From Legionella birminghamensis (GTDB taxonomy: Bacteria > Pseudomonadota > Gammaproteobacteria > Legionellales > Legionellaceae), in the NCBI RefSeq assembly GCF_900452515.1, contig NZ_UGNW01000001.1, positions 1 to 64,000 of the forward strand: a stretch of 64,000 nt of DNA, read 5' to 3'. Positions within the stretch are counted from its first letter, which is position 1, and the number at the start of each line of letters is the position of its first letter. A program made the position numbers and the translations under genes. Positions 10,859 to 20,876 of the stretch are shown piece by piece. The notes beneath the pieces were generated by a model. It was not told where the DNA came from, did no database searches, and saw only the letters and a list, made by a program, of their open reading frames with translations.

Positions 10859-12328
10859 ATGCAAATAATACCAACAATTTTATGCGGAGGAGCTGGTTCA
10901 CGTTTATGGCCTGTTTCCCGTGAATTACATCCCAAGCCTTTTATTCAACTTAGCGATGGCCAGACCTTATTGCAAAAGGCATTTCTTCGCGGTGCCTTAA
11001 TTCCGGGCGTCAAGGAAGTAATGACTGTTACCAACCGCGAATTATTCTTTAAGATTCAGGATAATTATCGCGAGGTGAATCAAGCGTCCCTTTATTCATC
11101 TTTCATCCTTGAACCTTTTGGCAGAAATACGACAGCCGCAGTGGCTGCCGCAGCCCTGGCTATCGCCCGGAAATATGGCGAAGAGGCTGTTATGCTGATT
11201 CTGGCTGCTGATCACCTGATTGAAAATCAGGATGCCTTCCAGACGGCTGTGGCCCAAGCCAGTGCTTTGGCTGCTGCTGGGCATCTGGTTACCTTTGGTA
11301 TTGAACCCAGCCATCCAGAAACCGGTTATGGGTATATTGAAGCCAATATTACAGCGCCGATTAACCTGCAGAGCAATAACGCCAAGCCTGAAGGCTATGC
11401 GGTAACCCGTTTTGTAGAAAAACCCTCTCGAGAAAATGCGCAGGCGTTTATTGAATCTGGTCATTACCTGTGGAATTCCGGCATGTTCTGCTTTACTGCT
11501 GGCCGTATCCTGGAAGCGCTGGAAGAATTCTGTCCCGACATTTTAAATGCGACCGCTTCTTGCATCGCTGCTTCAAAACATGAACAAAGCAAAGAGTTCG
11601 AGCAGATCCAGCTCGATTCAGGTTTATTTGCGCAGATACCGGATAATTCCATCGATTATGCTGTGATGGAGCCTGCTTCCCATGCGTCAAGGGTTGCTGT
11701 AGTCCCCTGTAATATTGGCTGGAGTGATATTGGTTCCTGGAGCGCAATCGGTGATTTGTCAATGCCCGATGAGGCCGGTAACCGCGTGGAAGGCCATGCC
11801 CTGATTCATGAAAGCAGCAATTGCTATATCCAAAGCAATGACCGTTTAGTCGGTGCTGTGGGTGTAGATGATTTGATTATCATTGACACGCCTGATGCCC
11901 TGCTGGTCGCTAACAAGCAACGTGCACAGGATGTCAAACACGTTTATGCGGAATTAAAAGCACAGGGTCATGAAGCGCATAAACTGCATCGAACAGTTCA
12001 TCGCCCCTGGGGAACCTTTACTGTTCTCGAAGAAGGCACGAACTTCAAAATCAAGCGGATTGAAGTAAAACCAGGAGCCAGTTTAAGTTTACAAATGCAC
12101 CATCATCGCAGCGAACACTGGATTGTGGTTAGCGGTATGGCAAAAGTGGTTAACGGTGATCAGGAAATGCTTGTAGGTACTAACCAGTCGACGTATATTC
12201 CTGCAGGGCACCGCCATCGCCTCGAAAACCCCGGCGTGTTGAATCTGGTCATGATTGAAGTACAGAGTGGAGAATATCTCGGGGAAGATGATATTATCCG
12301 TTTCGAAGATAATTATGGACGTGTGTAA
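10859..12328 (+). CDS. manC: Bifunctional mannose-1-phosphate guanylyltransferase / mannose-6-phosphate isomerase
   Basis: The 489-residue product combines a nucleotidyltransferase domain ([20 protein letters not shown], in part, residues 9-20 region) with a C-terminal cupin isomerase domain (about 345-480; [15 protein letters not shown]). It makes GDP-mannose from mannose 1-phosphate and, as in the XanB/AlgA class, converts fructose 6-phosphate to mannose 6-phosphate. No separate manA is seen nearby, which fits the bifunctional form. It overlaps manB by one base (TAATG), so the two are translationally coupled. Together with manB, gmd and the aminotransferase it supplies GDP-perosamine. Confidence 0.95.
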   Translation: MQIIPTILCGGAGSRLWPVSRELHPKPFIQLSDGQTLLQKAFLRGALIPGVKEVMTVTNRELFFKIQDNYREVNQASLYSSFILEPFGRNTTAAVAAAALAIARKYGEEAVMLILAADHLIENQDAFQTAVAQASALAAAGHLVTFGIEPSHPETGYGYIEANITAPINLQSNNAKPEGYAVTRFVEKPSRENAQAFIESGHYLWNSGMFCFTAGRILEALEEFCPDILNATASCIAASKHEQSKEFEQIQLDSGLFAQIPDNSIDYAVMEPASHASRVAVVPCNIGWSDIGSWSAIGDLSMPDEAGNRVEGHALIHESSNCYIQSNDRLVGAVGVDDLIIIDTPDALLVANKQRAQDVKHVYAELKAQGHEAHKLHRTVHRPWGTFTVLEEGTNFKIKRIEVKPGASLSLQMHHHRSEHWIVVSGMAKVVNGDQEMLVGTNQSTYIPAGHRHRLENPGVLNLVMIEVQSGEYLGEDDIIRFEDNYGRV

Positions 12329-13713
12329 TGACTGGTTTAACCTGTTTTAAGGCCTATGATATTCGCGGCCAATTGGGTATTGATCTGGATGAAGGCATTG
12401 CTTATCGGATTGGACGGGCGTTTGCCCAATTCCTTTCCGCCAAGCGTCTTGTTGTCGGCGGGGACATCCGCTTATCAACAGAATCTTTGAAAGCAGCGCT
12501 TATCCGTGGGATCAATGATGCCGGCGCTGATGTGATTGATCTGGGCCTGACAGGGACGGAAGAAGTCTATTTTGCGTCTTTCCATCTCGATGTTGATGGC
12601 GGTATTGAAGTAACCGCCAGCCACAATCCGATGAATTATAATGGCATGAAGATGGTTGGACGAGGTGCTTTACCGATTAGTGGGGATAGCGGGCTTCGAG
12701 AAATCCAGCGTCTGGCCGAGCAGAATGAATTTATCACGCCGGTAAAAAAGGGAACCTGCATTAAGCAAAGTATCTTACAGGCATATTGCGATCATCTTCT
12801 TGGATATCTGGATCTGGCCACCATAACCCCTTGCACTTTGGTAGTGAATGCGGGTAATGGCGCAGCGGGTCATGTAATCGACGAGCTGGAAAAACGATTT
12901 AATAAACTTGAAATCCCTGTTCATTTCATCAAAATTAATCATGAACCGGATGGTCATTTTCCAAACGGTATTCCCAATCCCTTATTGCCGGAAAATCGAT
13001 CCTCAACTGCCAATGCAGTGATTCAGCATCAGGCGACTATGGGTATTGCCTGGGATGGTGATTTCGACCGCTGTTTTCTTTTTGATGAAAAAGGGCAGTT
13101 TATTGAGGGTTATTATATCGTAGGATTGTTAGCGGCAACGTTTCTTAATCAGCATCCCGCTGAAAAAATTATTTACGATCCACGCCTGACCTGGAACACC
13201 ATTGATGTGGTCAGCAATGCAGGCGGCCTGGCGATACAAAGTAAAACCGGCCATGCCTTTATCAAAGAAAGAATGCGGCAGGAAAATGCCATTTATGGTG
13301 GTGAGATGAGTGCTCATCACTATTTTCGCGATTTTGCCTATTGTGACAGCGGCATGATTCCCTGGCTGCTTGTTATTGAGTTGTTGTCCAAAACAGGTAA
13401 AACTTTGTCGCAGCTCGTTAAAGAGCGAATGTCTCTCTATCCTTGCAGCGGTGAACTGAATTACAAGGTAACCGATGTTAACCCGGTCCTTGAACGAGTG
13501 TTGAATTATTATTCGAACACTGTTAATACAGACGAGGAAGTTCCTCATATTGACAAAACCGATGGCCTAAGTCTCGAGTTCAGCAAATGGCGCATGAATA
13601 TTCGCGCCTCCAATACTGAACCCCTTTTACGGCTTAACATTGAGTCACGCGGTTGTCATTCATTGGTTAGCGAACGGGTACGTGAAGTCGAGTCATTAAT
13701 TAATGCAGACTAG
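12328..13713 (+). CDS. manB: Phosphomannomutase
   Basis: The 461-residue product interconverts mannose 6-phosphate and mannose 1-phosphate. It has the alpha-D-phosphohexomutase active-site serine loop [14 protein letters not shown] (about 95-108), the metal-binding DGDFDR (about 240) and the C-terminal phosphate-binding RASNTEP (about 427). Length is that of the bacterial ManB/AlgC class. It sits directly between manC (overlapping stop and start) and gmd, completing the route from fructose 6-phosphate to GDP-mannose. Confidence 0.95.
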   Translation: MTGLTCFKAYDIRGQLGIDLDEGIAYRIGRAFAQFLSAKRLVVGGDIRLSTESLKAALIRGINDAGADVIDLGLTGTEEVYFASFHLDVDGGIEVTASHNPMNYNGMKMVGRGALPISGDSGLREIQRLAEQNEFITPVKKGTCIKQSILQAYCDHLLGYLDLATITPCTLVVNAGNGAAGHVIDELEKRFNKLEIPVHFIKINHEPDGHFPNGIPNPLLPENRSSTANAVIQHQATMGIAWDGDFDRCFLFDEKGQFIEGYYIVGLLAATFLNQHPAEKIIYDPRLTWNTIDVVSNAGGLAIQSKTGHAFIKERMRQENAIYGGEMSAHHYFRDFAYCDSGMIPWLLVIELLSKTGKTLSQLVKERMSLYPCSGELNYKVTDVNPVLERVLNYYSNTVNTDEEVPHIDKTDGLSLEFSKWRMNIRASNTEPLLRLNIESRGCHSLVSERVREVESLINAD

Positions 13714-13760
13714 CTCACGTTTGATCAGAAAATTACGAAAAGGTGTTTGAAGGAAATAGC

Positions 13761-14852
13761 ATGCAAAAGAAAGTCGCATTAATTACTGGTATCACTGGAC
13801 AAGATGGAGCTTATCTTGCTGAGTTACTTTTGGCAAAAGGCTATGAGGTTCATGGTATCAAACGCCGCTCTTCTTTATTTAATACGGACCGTATCGACCA
13901 TCTCTATCATGATCCGCACTGCAAGGGCTATGATCTGACCCTGCATCATGGCGATCTGACTGATTCCTCCAGCCTGATTCGTATTGTGCAACAGGTACAA
14001 CCTGATGAGATTTATAATCTCGCAGCCCAAAGTCACGTGGCTGTTTCTTTCGAAGAGCCTGAATACACCGCCAATTCGGATGCGCTTGGTGCATTAAGGC
14101 TGCTGGAAGCGATTCGAATTACGGGTTTAGAGAAAAAAACCCGCTTTTATCAGGCCAGTACCTCAGAGCTTTATGGTTTAGTACAGGAAGTACCGCAGCG
14201 TGAAACGACTCCCTTTTATCCGCGAAGCCCTTATGCAGTGGCGAAGCTGTATGCTTACTGGATTACCGTAAATTACCGCGAAGCCTACGGCATTTATGCC
14301 TGTAATGGCATTTTGTTTAACCACGAGTCGCCTATTCGTGGTGAAACCTTTGTGACCCGTAAAATTACCCGCGCCCTGGCAAGAATCAAATTAGGCTTCC
14401 AGGAACGCCTTTATCTGGGTAATTTAAATGCATTACGTGACTGGGGACATGCCCGCGATTACGTTGAAATGCAATGGCTTATGCTGCAGCAAAACCAGGC
14501 GGAAGACTTCGTTATTGCTACTGGTAAACAGCATTCTGTGCGTGAGTTCGTAGAAATTGCTGCTCGGCAAATTGGTATTGAAATGCAGTGGGAAGGCGAG
14601 AACGAGCAGGAAAAGGGCTACGATGTGAAGACTGGCCGTTGTATTGTAGAAGTCGATCCGCGCTATTTCCGCCCTGCTGAAGTGGAAACATTACTGGGCG
14701 ATGCGGCCAAGGCTAAAGAAAAATTAGGCTGGGAACCCCAGACAAGCTTTGAAGACCTGGTCACTGAAATGATGCGTGAAGATTTGAAGGAAGCGCAGCG
14801 TGATGATTTGATGCGTCAGCATGGCTTTAAGTACAGTAATTTTAATGAATAA
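13761..14852 (+). CDS. gmd: GDP-mannose 4,6-dehydratase
   Basis: The 363-residue product is a short-chain dehydrogenase-type enzyme converting GDP-mannose to GDP-4-keto-6-deoxymannose. It shows the NADP-binding [14 protein letters not shown] near the N-terminus, HHGDLTD, and the catalytic region QASTSELYG with YxxxK as [27 protein letters not shown] is characteristic of Gmd. I chose the ATG at 13761, preceded by AAGGAA; the GTG 18 bases upstream is possible but less well placed. The next gene aminates its product. Confidence 0.95.
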   Translation: MQKKVALITGITGQDGAYLAELLLAKGYEVHGIKRRSSLFNTDRIDHLYHDPHCKGYDLTLHHGDLTDSSSLIRIVQQVQPDEIYNLAAQSHVAVSFEEPEYTANSDALGALRLLEAIRITGLEKKTRFYQASTSELYGLVQEVPQRETTPFYPRSPYAVAKLYAYWITVNYREAYGIYACNGILFNHESPIRGETFVTRKITRALARIKLGFQERLYLGNLNALRDWGHARDYVEMQWLMLQQNQAEDFVIATGKQHSVREFVEIAARQIGIEMQWEGENEQEKGYDVKTGRCIVEVDPRYFRPAEVETLLGDAAKAKEKLGWEPQTSFEDLVTEMMREDLKEAQRDDLMRQHGFKYSNFNE

Positions 14853-14873
14853 TGGCTTGCAGGTGATAAAACG

Positions 14874-15959
14874 ATGATTCCAGTCTATCAACCCTATTTC
14901 GGTGGCCGTGAAAAAGAGTATGTCAATCAATGCCTGGATTCTACCTGGATTTCTTCCAAGGGAGAGTTCATCGGCAGATTTGAAAAGGCCTTTGCTGAGT
15001 ACACCGGTTCGCCCTATGCTACTACCGTTTCCAATGGAACGGTCGCCATTCATTTAGCCTTGGAAGCTCTGGGCCTTGGCGAAGGGGATGAGGTTATTGT
15101 TCCCACGCTGACGTATGTTGCTTCAGTGAATACCATTATCCAGACAGGTGCTACTCCAGTCTACGTTGATTCTTTGGAACCCAGTCTGCAAATTGATCCG
15201 GCCGATGTCATACGCAAAATTACACCACGAACCAAAGCGGTGATGGCTGTGCACCTTTACGGCCTTCCCTGCGATATGGATCAGCTGATGGCTATCTGCA
15301 AAGCGCATCAGCTTTATTTGATTGAAGATTGCGCCGAAGCCTTCGGCACTTTCTATAAAGGCCAGCATGTGGGCACTTTTGGCGATGTTGCTACGTTCAG
15401 TTTTTTTGGCAATAAAACCATTACCACTGGTGAGGGGGGAATGGTTCTTTGCAAAACGAAAGCATTGCATGAGCGCGCTTACCATCTGAAAAACCAAGGG
15501 GTGTCTTCCGAACGCGAGTATTGGCATAACATCGTTGCCTATAATTATCGCATGACTAATATTTGTGCCGCGATTGGTTTGGCACAGCTAGAGCAGGCCG
15601 ATACCATCCTTGCTAAAAAGCGTGAGATCGCAGCATGGTATGAGGAAGCATTGTCTGATCTGCCCCTGTATTTCCATAAGGAAACGGAAGGCACCCGCCA
15701 TTCATTCTGGATGTGTTCCATCATTCTTAATGATGCAAAAGAAAGACAAGCGCTGCGTGATTTCCTGAAAGCCAGAGAAATTGAAACCCGACCCTTTTTC
15801 CATCCCTCACACCAGTTGCCGCATTGTGCGGCCGCGGGCGAGTTTCCTGTAGCTGTTTCCTTATCTGAGCGAGGCATTAATTTGCCCAGTTCACCGGTGC
15901 TGGAATATAAGGATGTGGCCTATATTTGCGAAGCTATCCGTGCTTTTTTTAGTAAATAA
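14874..15959 (+). CDS. per: GDP-perosamine synthase-like aminotransferase (DegT/DnrJ family)
   Basis: The 361-residue PLP enzyme of the DegT/DnrJ/EryC1 family has the aldimine lysine in FFGNKTITTGEGG (about 178-190) and the DCAEAFG motif (about 155). Its sequence character and its place directly after gmd point to 4-amination of GDP-4-keto-6-deoxymannose, giving GDP-perosamine. The NeuD-type acyltransferase at 20873 could then N-acylate it. The alternative, a different sugar 4-aminotransferase, is less likely given the gene order. Downstream lies a repeat array, so this may end the first transcript. Confidence 0.88.
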   Translation: MIPVYQPYFGGREKEYVNQCLDSTWISSKGEFIGRFEKAFAEYTGSPYATTVSNGTVAIHLALEALGLGEGDEVIVPTLTYVASVNTIIQTGATPVYVDSLEPSLQIDPADVIRKITPRTKAVMAVHLYGLPCDMDQLMAICKAHQLYLIEDCAEAFGTFYKGQHVGTFGDVATFSFFGNKTITTGEGGMVLCKTKALHERAYHLKNQGVSSEREYWHNIVAYNYRMTNICAAIGLAQLEQADTILAKKREIAAWYEEALSDLPLYFHKETEGTRHSFWMCSIILNDAKERQALRDFLKAREIETRPFFHPSHQLPHCAAAGEFPVAVSLSERGINLPSSPVLEYKDVAYICEAIRAFFSK

Positions 15960-16027
15960 GGTTTATTCGGGTGCGGCTGGCCTACAATGAGATTAAAATA
16001 GAGACTGATATTGTAACAGGGATAGGC

Positions 16028-16241
16028 GTGGGTCCCGCGGTCTACGCCGCGGGAATACGGAAGGTCTACGCCGCGGGAATACGGAAGGTCTACGCCGCGG
16101 GAATGCGGAAGGTCTACGCCGCGGGAATGCGGAAGGGCTACGCCGTGGGAATGCGGAAGGTCTACGCCGTGGGTATACGGTAAGTCGAATACCCGTGGCG
16201 CCGATTATCGAATCCCCGCGGCATCGACCGCGGGGCCCATG
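16028..16241. repeat. GC-rich arm array with 24-bp tandem units plus inverted arm
   Basis: A forward arm beginning GGGTCCCGCGGTC is followed by six tandem units of 24 bp (core GGTCTACGCCGCGGGAATAC, about 16040-16182). After a short spacer comes an arm in reverse orientation, GAATCCCCGCGGC..GACCGCGGGGCCCATG (16210-16241). Because 24 is divisible by three, one frame reads as repeated VYAAGIRK, but this is repeat read-through, not a gene. The 451-bp gap 15960-16410 holds this array and the wzm leader, and no gene. Confidence 0.75.
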
Positions 16242-16343
16242 TAGTTTGATGAGAGCAACTGTGCACGGCTGTATGTATTAAGCAATAATAAAACTCTTTT
16301 TTAGATTGCTTTATTTATAACCATAACTAGCGTATTATTCATC

Positions 16344-16388
16344 GCAAATCATTTGCATCACTTTATGAAGTACCGAATCAGTTCGGTA
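16344..16388 (+). promoter_or_regulatory. Two palindromes in the wzm leader
   Basis: GCAAATCATTTGC (16344-16356) is a perfect inverted repeat with a one-base centre. TACCGAA (16371-16377) pairs with TTCGGTA (16382-16388) around a 4-base loop, only 22 bases before the wzm ATG. They could be an operator and a leader hairpin. No T tract follows, so a terminator is unlikely. Function is inferred from position only. Confidence 0.3.
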
Positions 16389-16410
16389 AAACCTGGTTAA
16401 AAATTTGCGT

Positions 16411-17193
16411 ATGAACAATTATTTAAAAGGCATTTGGACTTCCCGCTTTTTTTGGTCTCACCTGGCAATGGCGGATTTAAGATCCCGCTGGCGCCGCTCC
16501 GCAATGGGCATTTTCTGGTCAATTATTCAACCGCTGGGAATGACGCTATTGCTGGCTTTAGTGTTCAGCCGCTTGTTTCATGTCAATATCACTTATTACG
16601 CCCCCTATATATTATCTGGATTGATCGTCTGGGAGTTTATTGGTTCTTCATTGACCGGTGGTGCACTTGCTTTTGTCCAGGCAGACGCCTATATCAAGCA
16701 GTGCAGGCATCCACTGGCCATATACACTTTGCGTCTGGTGCTCAGCAATTTGATAGTCCTGGCGCTTGCCAGTACCGTTCTTTGGGTTTGGGCTTTGATA
16801 GTAATGCCCGAAAACTTCGGCTTCAGCTGGATTGCAACGCTGACTGTATTCCCCTTGCTTGGATTGATCATCTGGCCATTGGCGAGTCTCCTGGCTTATG
16901 TGGGTACCCGGTTTCGAGATGTTTCACACGCAATGGGACTCATCCTGCAAGTGGTCTGGTTCATCTCGCCCGTTTATTTTGAAGCAAAAATGTTTCGCAA
17001 TGGCGGTTTGAGCGCCTTAGTGGATTACAATCCCCTATACCATTTGCTGCAGATTATTCGCGCCCCGGTACTGGAGGGGCAGTGGCCTACACTGGATAAT
17101 TATCTGGTATGCCTGGGGGCGGCAGCCGTTTGCACTCTCCTTGCTGTATGGGTTGGAAGCAAGGCGGAGCGTCGCGTTATTTTCTACTTATGA
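16411..17193 (+). CDS. wzm: O-polysaccharide ABC exporter, permease subunit (Wzm type)
   Basis: The 260-residue product is an ABC-2 family permease with about six membrane segments. It has the N-terminal amphipathic region (HLAMADLRSRWRRSAMGIFW) and the conserved late motif NPLYHLLQIIRAP typical of polysaccharide exporters. With the ATPase encoded 30 bases downstream it would carry finished, lipid-linked glycan across the inner membrane. The ATG at 16411 is preferred over a TTG two codons earlier. ABC-dependent export means no Wzx/Wzy pair is expected, and none is seen. Confidence 0.92.
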   Translation: MNNYLKGIWTSRFFWSHLAMADLRSRWRRSAMGIFWSIIQPLGMTLLLALVFSRLFHVNITYYAPYILSGLIVWEFIGSSLTGGALAFVQADAYIKQCRHPLAIYTLRLVLSNLIVLALASTVLWVWALIVMPENFGFSWIATLTVFPLLGLIIWPLASLLAYVGTRFRDVSHAMGLILQVVWFISPVYFEAKMFRNGGLSALVDYNPLYHLLQIIRAPVLEGQWPTLDNYLVCLGAAAVCTLLAVWVGSKAERRVIFYL

Positions 17194-17223
17194 AATAATT
17201 GTGAACCAATAGTTTTGAAATTT

Positions 17224-17973
17224 ATGAATAAAAATTATATTAACTTAGAAAATGTAAACCTGCATTATGCTTCAGTAGCTTATCAGGAGCGTTCGCTCAA
17301 AGCCTTACTAAGCCGCCTGGGGGACAGCAAAAAAAAGAAAAGGGTGACCGATATCCATGCGCTGAAAGACATTACCCTGAATATCAAGGCTGGGGAGCGT
17401 ATTGGATTAATTGGCCATAACGGCGCTGGGAAGAGCACTTTTCTAAAAACAGTTGCGGGTCTCTATCCTATTTCTTCTGGAAAATTGGATGTCAGAGGTG
17501 AAATCAGGTCATTATTTGATTTAAGCCTGGGATTTGAACCGGATGCTACCGGCAGGGAAAATATTCTCTACCGAGGTTTGCTTCTTGGGTTATCCCCAAA
17601 GTTCATGAAGAAAAGAGAGGAAGAAATTGTAGAGTTCGCGGGTCTCGGAGAGTTTATTGATTATCCAATAAAAACCTATTCTGCTGGAATGCAGGTGAGG
17701 CTTGCATTTGCAATATCTACGGCTGTAGGTGGAGACATCTTATTACTAGACGAAGTGATCGGTACTGGTGATGCCAATTTTATGCTAAAAGCAAAGGAAA
17801 GAATCAAAGGACTGATAGAGCAGGCAGAAATATTAGTGCTTGCTTCTCATGACTTTAATGCATTGAGGTCGCTTTGTGAAAGGGGATTAGTGTTCCATCA
17901 CGGTGTTTTAGTTTATGATGGTCCTGTTTCCGCTGCCATTACTCACTATGAGAAACTAAACCAAGTTGCGTAA
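17224..17973 (+). CDS. wzt: O-polysaccharide ABC exporter, ATPase subunit (Wzt type, short form)
   Basis: The 249-residue ATPase has Walker A GHNGAGKST (about 66-74), the family-typical YSAGMQVRLAFAIS signature and Walker B ILLLDEVIGTGD. It ends without the C-terminal carbohydrate-binding domain of Wzt proteins that recognise a capped O-antigen terminus. It therefore belongs to the short class, in which chain termination is not read by the ATPase. An ATG at 17224 is used; an in-frame TTG three codons earlier is also possible. The glycosyltransferase block follows 21 bases downstream. Confidence 0.92.
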   Translation: MNKNYINLENVNLHYASVAYQERSLKALLSRLGDSKKKKRVTDIHALKDITLNIKAGERIGLIGHNGAGKSTFLKTVAGLYPISSGKLDVRGEIRSLFDLSLGFEPDATGRENILYRGLLLGLSPKFMKKREEEIVEFAGLGEFIDYPIKTYSAGMQVRLAFAISTAVGGDILLLDEVIGTGDANFMLKAKERIKGLIEQAEILVLASHDFNALRSLCERGLVFHHGVLVYDGPVSAAITHYEKLNQVA

Positions 17974-17994
17974 ATAGCCTTAAGGATATAGCTA

Positions 17995-19239
17995 ATGCAA
18001 GCGTTTCATAATAGTTTTTCTCAATTCAAATCAGACAGCTGTTCTGGGAAGCCGAGTTATTGGCTCAGAAAAAAAAGAAAAATTGCTATAGTGCTGCCTT
18101 TAGCATATGGCGGCGGTAATTTAAAAGGCGCTTGCCTGCTCGCTGAAACCTTACTTAATGGCAGCAGACAATGTAATGAAGAAGCTGAAATTATTATAAC
18201 CTGTCTGAAAGAGCAGAAACTGTATGGGCAGGATTTAATCGAGGAATTGCCGGAAGAAATTAAAATCAGGCAGTATCAGTGGGATTTTATTGATGCATCT
18301 GCTGCTGAAAAGGCAATGTACTACGCAGGCCATACTCAATGGCAGCCCACTGAGTCCCTCTACTCCATTTTTGATGATAAGATGAATTTCTTAAGCGACT
18401 GCGATTTATGGTTAATTATTTCAGATCGAGTCCAGGCTCCCATTTTGCCGCTTAGACCTTATGTCATGATGATTTATAATTATATTGAGCGCTATATACC
18501 CGGGATTAACGCAGATAAACAGGTGCTGATTAGCAATGCCCAAAAAGCAAAAGCTGTTTTAACAACCACTAATCAAACTTATCAGGATGCAATGCAATAT
18601 GGGGGAATTTCCAAAGAAAAGCTCCATAAGTTGCCGATACTCCTCCCTCATTTTAAAATGAAACCGGAAGCATTAGTTGTCGACAGGAATTATTTCTTAT
18701 GGCCAACCAACGAGGGTGCCCATAAAAATAATTTCAATGGGTTTCAAGCATTAAAATACTATTATGAAGAATTGGAGGGATCGCTTGAGTGCCATATCAC
18801 CGGCATCAATTCAGCGCAATTGGCAGAGCAGGCCAGTATTTCCAGTCTGATTGAACAAAGTGACAGTTTAAAATCAAATATTCATTTCTTTTCAAACTTA
18901 AATGAGAAAAAATATCAGGCTAAGCTAGTAAATGCTTCTTTTCTATGGCATCCAACCAAAATTGATAATGGTGCTTTTTCAGTAATCGAAGCGGCTTTGT
19001 ATAATGTTCCATCTTTATCCAGCAGTTATCCAGCAATGCAGGAAATTGATAATGATCTTAAATTACATCTGACCTGGATGGATGCCAATAATCCGAATGA
19101 TATGGGGCGGCAACTGAAATGGATGGAAGCCAATCGAGAGGAGCTCAAGAATAATGTCGAATCTGCAAACGCCATTTCAAACTCTCACTCAGGCAATTTT
19201 GCTGTTAAATATTGGAAGGTAATTCGCGAATGTCTATGA
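17995..19239 (+). CDS. Glycosyltransferase-like protein, module A copy 1
   Basis: The 414-residue product looks like a GT-B glycosyltransferase: an N-terminal Rossmann start (RKIAIVLPLAYGGGN, about residue 28) and a donor-like half with FLWHPTKIDNGAFSVIEAAL (about 317-336). The last third is strikingly similar to the C-terminal half of the product at 21493-23700 (shared NFLSDCDLW/CFLDCDLW, PILPLRPY/PILPIRPY, YYEELEG/YYEELGG, FLWHP, and W.MD near the end). It is the first gene of a two-gene module duplicated at 21493-25307. Its last bases overlap the next gene by 10. Substrate unknown; a perosamine or mannose transfer is plausible from context. Confidence 0.8.
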   Translation: MQAFHNSFSQFKSDSCSGKPSYWLRKKRKIAIVLPLAYGGGNLKGACLLAETLLNGSRQCNEEAEIIITCLKEQKLYGQDLIEELPEEIKIRQYQWDFIDASAAEKAMYYAGHTQWQPTESLYSIFDDKMNFLSDCDLWLIISDRVQAPILPLRPYVMMIYNYIERYIPGINADKQVLISNAQKAKAVLTTTNQTYQDAMQYGGISKEKLHKLPILLPHFKMKPEALVVDRNYFLWPTNEGAHKNNFNGFQALKYYYEELEGSLECHITGINSAQLAEQASISSLIEQSDSLKSNIHFFSNLNEKKYQAKLVNASFLWHPTKIDNGAFSVIEAALYNVPSLSSSYPAMQEIDNDLKLHLTWMDANNPNDMGRQLKWMEANREELKNNVESANAISNSHSGNFAVKYWKVIRECL

Positions 19240-20876
19240 AAAAAATCTATGGGATTTATTTGGCTTACCCGCCGACCATTGATTTGCGCGATCAGGGGTT
19301 AGGGCGCCACCTGGCAGCCTTTTTAAATGGCGCGATTGAAAGCAAAGGTGCCCATTTCATCATTGTTTGCCCAAGCTGGAGCAAGAAAAGCATTCTGGCT
19401 CTAATGAAGGCAGAATCAGTTCCAGAGAGCTCTTTTCAAATTATTGCCCCGGCAAAACCGATTATTAGCCTGCAGTTATTTGATTGGTACCAGCAAATTA
19501 TTTCGCGTCTCAAGCCAAAAAAAGAAAAGACAAAAAAAGTAACTTTTCTTGATCGGTTTAAGAAAACCAACTTTTATTTTAGAAAAAAAATTCTTACCGC
19601 AACCAATATTCTTCAATTCCTTTTATTAGGTGTTCCCGTTTTAATTAGCTTTTTGGTTATCAGTATATTTTCAGCAGTAGATAAAATAGTCAGATTTTTA
19701 AATGAATCATTTTTTAAACAAGGCTACATTAAAAAAAGTTGGTTTTTCAAGCGGATAATCAGACCGATTCTTGGAATCATTCGTAGCCCCAAAGATAGTT
19801 TTACTGTAACTGGCTGGTTTAAGGTAATTGAGCAGCAAGAAACTGATCTAATGCTTAAGCTGATTGAGGGCATGACTGAAGTGAGAGCCTGGTATTCTCC
19901 TACTGCATTCTGGCCCTCTTTCAATCAAATCTCAAGACCGCATCTTATGTGTGTTCCCGATGTTGTCCTCACCGAGTTTCCTATTGGTTTTGCCAATGTT
20001 GGCGGCAACCGCTTTTTAGATACATTTAAAACAATAGAGCACGCAATTGAAGGCGGGACTCATTTCGTTACATACAGTGACCATGTTAAGAAAACGATAT
20101 TAGTTAAACGTTATAAACGAAAGGAAAAACACGTTCGTGTGATTCCCCATGCTGCCAATACCCTCCATCAAATTATTGAACAACAGGCAATGAGCAGTAA
20201 GGAAATTGAAAACGCTTATCAACAGCATTTTTCAAACGCATTGACTAAAAGCTCGCTGCAAGAAAATGGCGGCACCGCGGCAAATGCAGATTTGAAGTTT
20301 ATTTTTTATGCCAGTCAGTTCAGGCCTTCCAAGAATGTAATAACATTGCTCCGTGCTTATCAGTATTTATTGAGGGAACGATTTGTAACCCATAAATTAA
20401 TCCTTACAGGAAAGCCCAAGGTGATGGAGGAGATTGACCAGTTTATTATTGACAACCAGCTTGGTCATGAAGTTTTATTATTGTCGGGCTTATCAGTAGC
20501 GGAACTTGCTGCTTGCTATAAACTAGCCGACTTGGCCGTTAACCCAAGCCTGAGCGAGGGTGGTTGTCCGTTTACGTTTACAGAGGCCTTGTCAGTAGGC
20601 ACCCCTGTGGTCATGGCTGATATTCCCGTCACGACCGAGATTATCAATGATCCTGGCTTGCAGCAGCAGATGTTATTTGATCCCTATAGTTGGAAATCGC
20701 TTGCCGACCGGATTGAGTGGGCTTTGACTAATCGGGACAAATTGTTAAAACAGCAAGTTCATTTCTTCGATAAGCTGGCTCAACGAACCTGGAAGGATGT
20801 AGTGAATGATTACATCAATGAGCTTGACAGGATTTCAGAGTCGGTTAATGTTGAAGCCAGTGGACAAGTTATATGA
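19230..20876 (+). CDS. GT4-type glycosyltransferase with membrane segment, module B copy 1
   Basis: The 548-residue product has an N-terminal domain beginning KKIYGIYLAYPP, a hydrophobic hairpin-like region (about 130-165) that probably anchors it to the inner membrane, and a C-terminal GT1-type donor domain (FIFYASQFRPSKNVITLL, about 362; SEGGCPFTFTEAL, about 450, a Glu-rich donor motif). The start at 19230 is chosen because GGAAGG lies 10 bases upstream and the same overlapping junction (AATGTCTAT) recurs at its paralogue (23691). The gene ends in an ATGA overlap with the acyltransferase. It probably acts with module A copy 1 in building the exported glycan. Confidence 0.82.
   Translation: MSMKKIYGIYLAYPPTIDLRDQGLGRHLAAFLNGAIESKGAHFIIVCPSWSKKSILALMKAESVPESSFQIIAPAKPIISLQLFDWYQQIISRLKPKKEKTKKVTFLDRFKKTNFYFRKKILTATNILQFLLLGVPVLISFLVISIFSAVDKIVRFLNESFFKQGYIKKSWFFKRIIRPILGIIRSPKDSFTVTGWFKVIEQQETDLMLKLIEGMTEVRAWYSPTAFWPSFNQISRPHLMCVPDVVLTEFPIGFANVGGNRFLDTFKTIEHAIEGGTHFVTYSDHVKKTILVKRYKRKEKHVRVIPHAANTLHQIIEQQAMSSKEIENAYQQHFSNALTKSSLQENGGTAANADLKFIFYASQFRPSKNVITLLRAYQYLLRERFVTHKLILTGKPKVMEEIDQFIIDNQLGHEVLLLSGLSVAELAACYKLADLAVNPSLSEGGCPFTFTEALSVGTPVVMADIPVTTEIINDPGLQQQMLFDPYSWKSLADRIEWALTNRDKLLKQQVHFFDKLAQRTWKDVVNDYINELDRISESVNVEASGQVI

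Noticed and set aside
16028-16182. CRISPR-like direct repeats
   Set aside because: Units are head-to-tail at 24 bp without unique spacers, and no cas genes are present.
15971-16183. 70-residue frame with repeated VYAAGIRK
   Set aside because: It is read-through of the 24-bp tandem array; no ribosome binding site, and the arm family is clearly non-coding at other loci.
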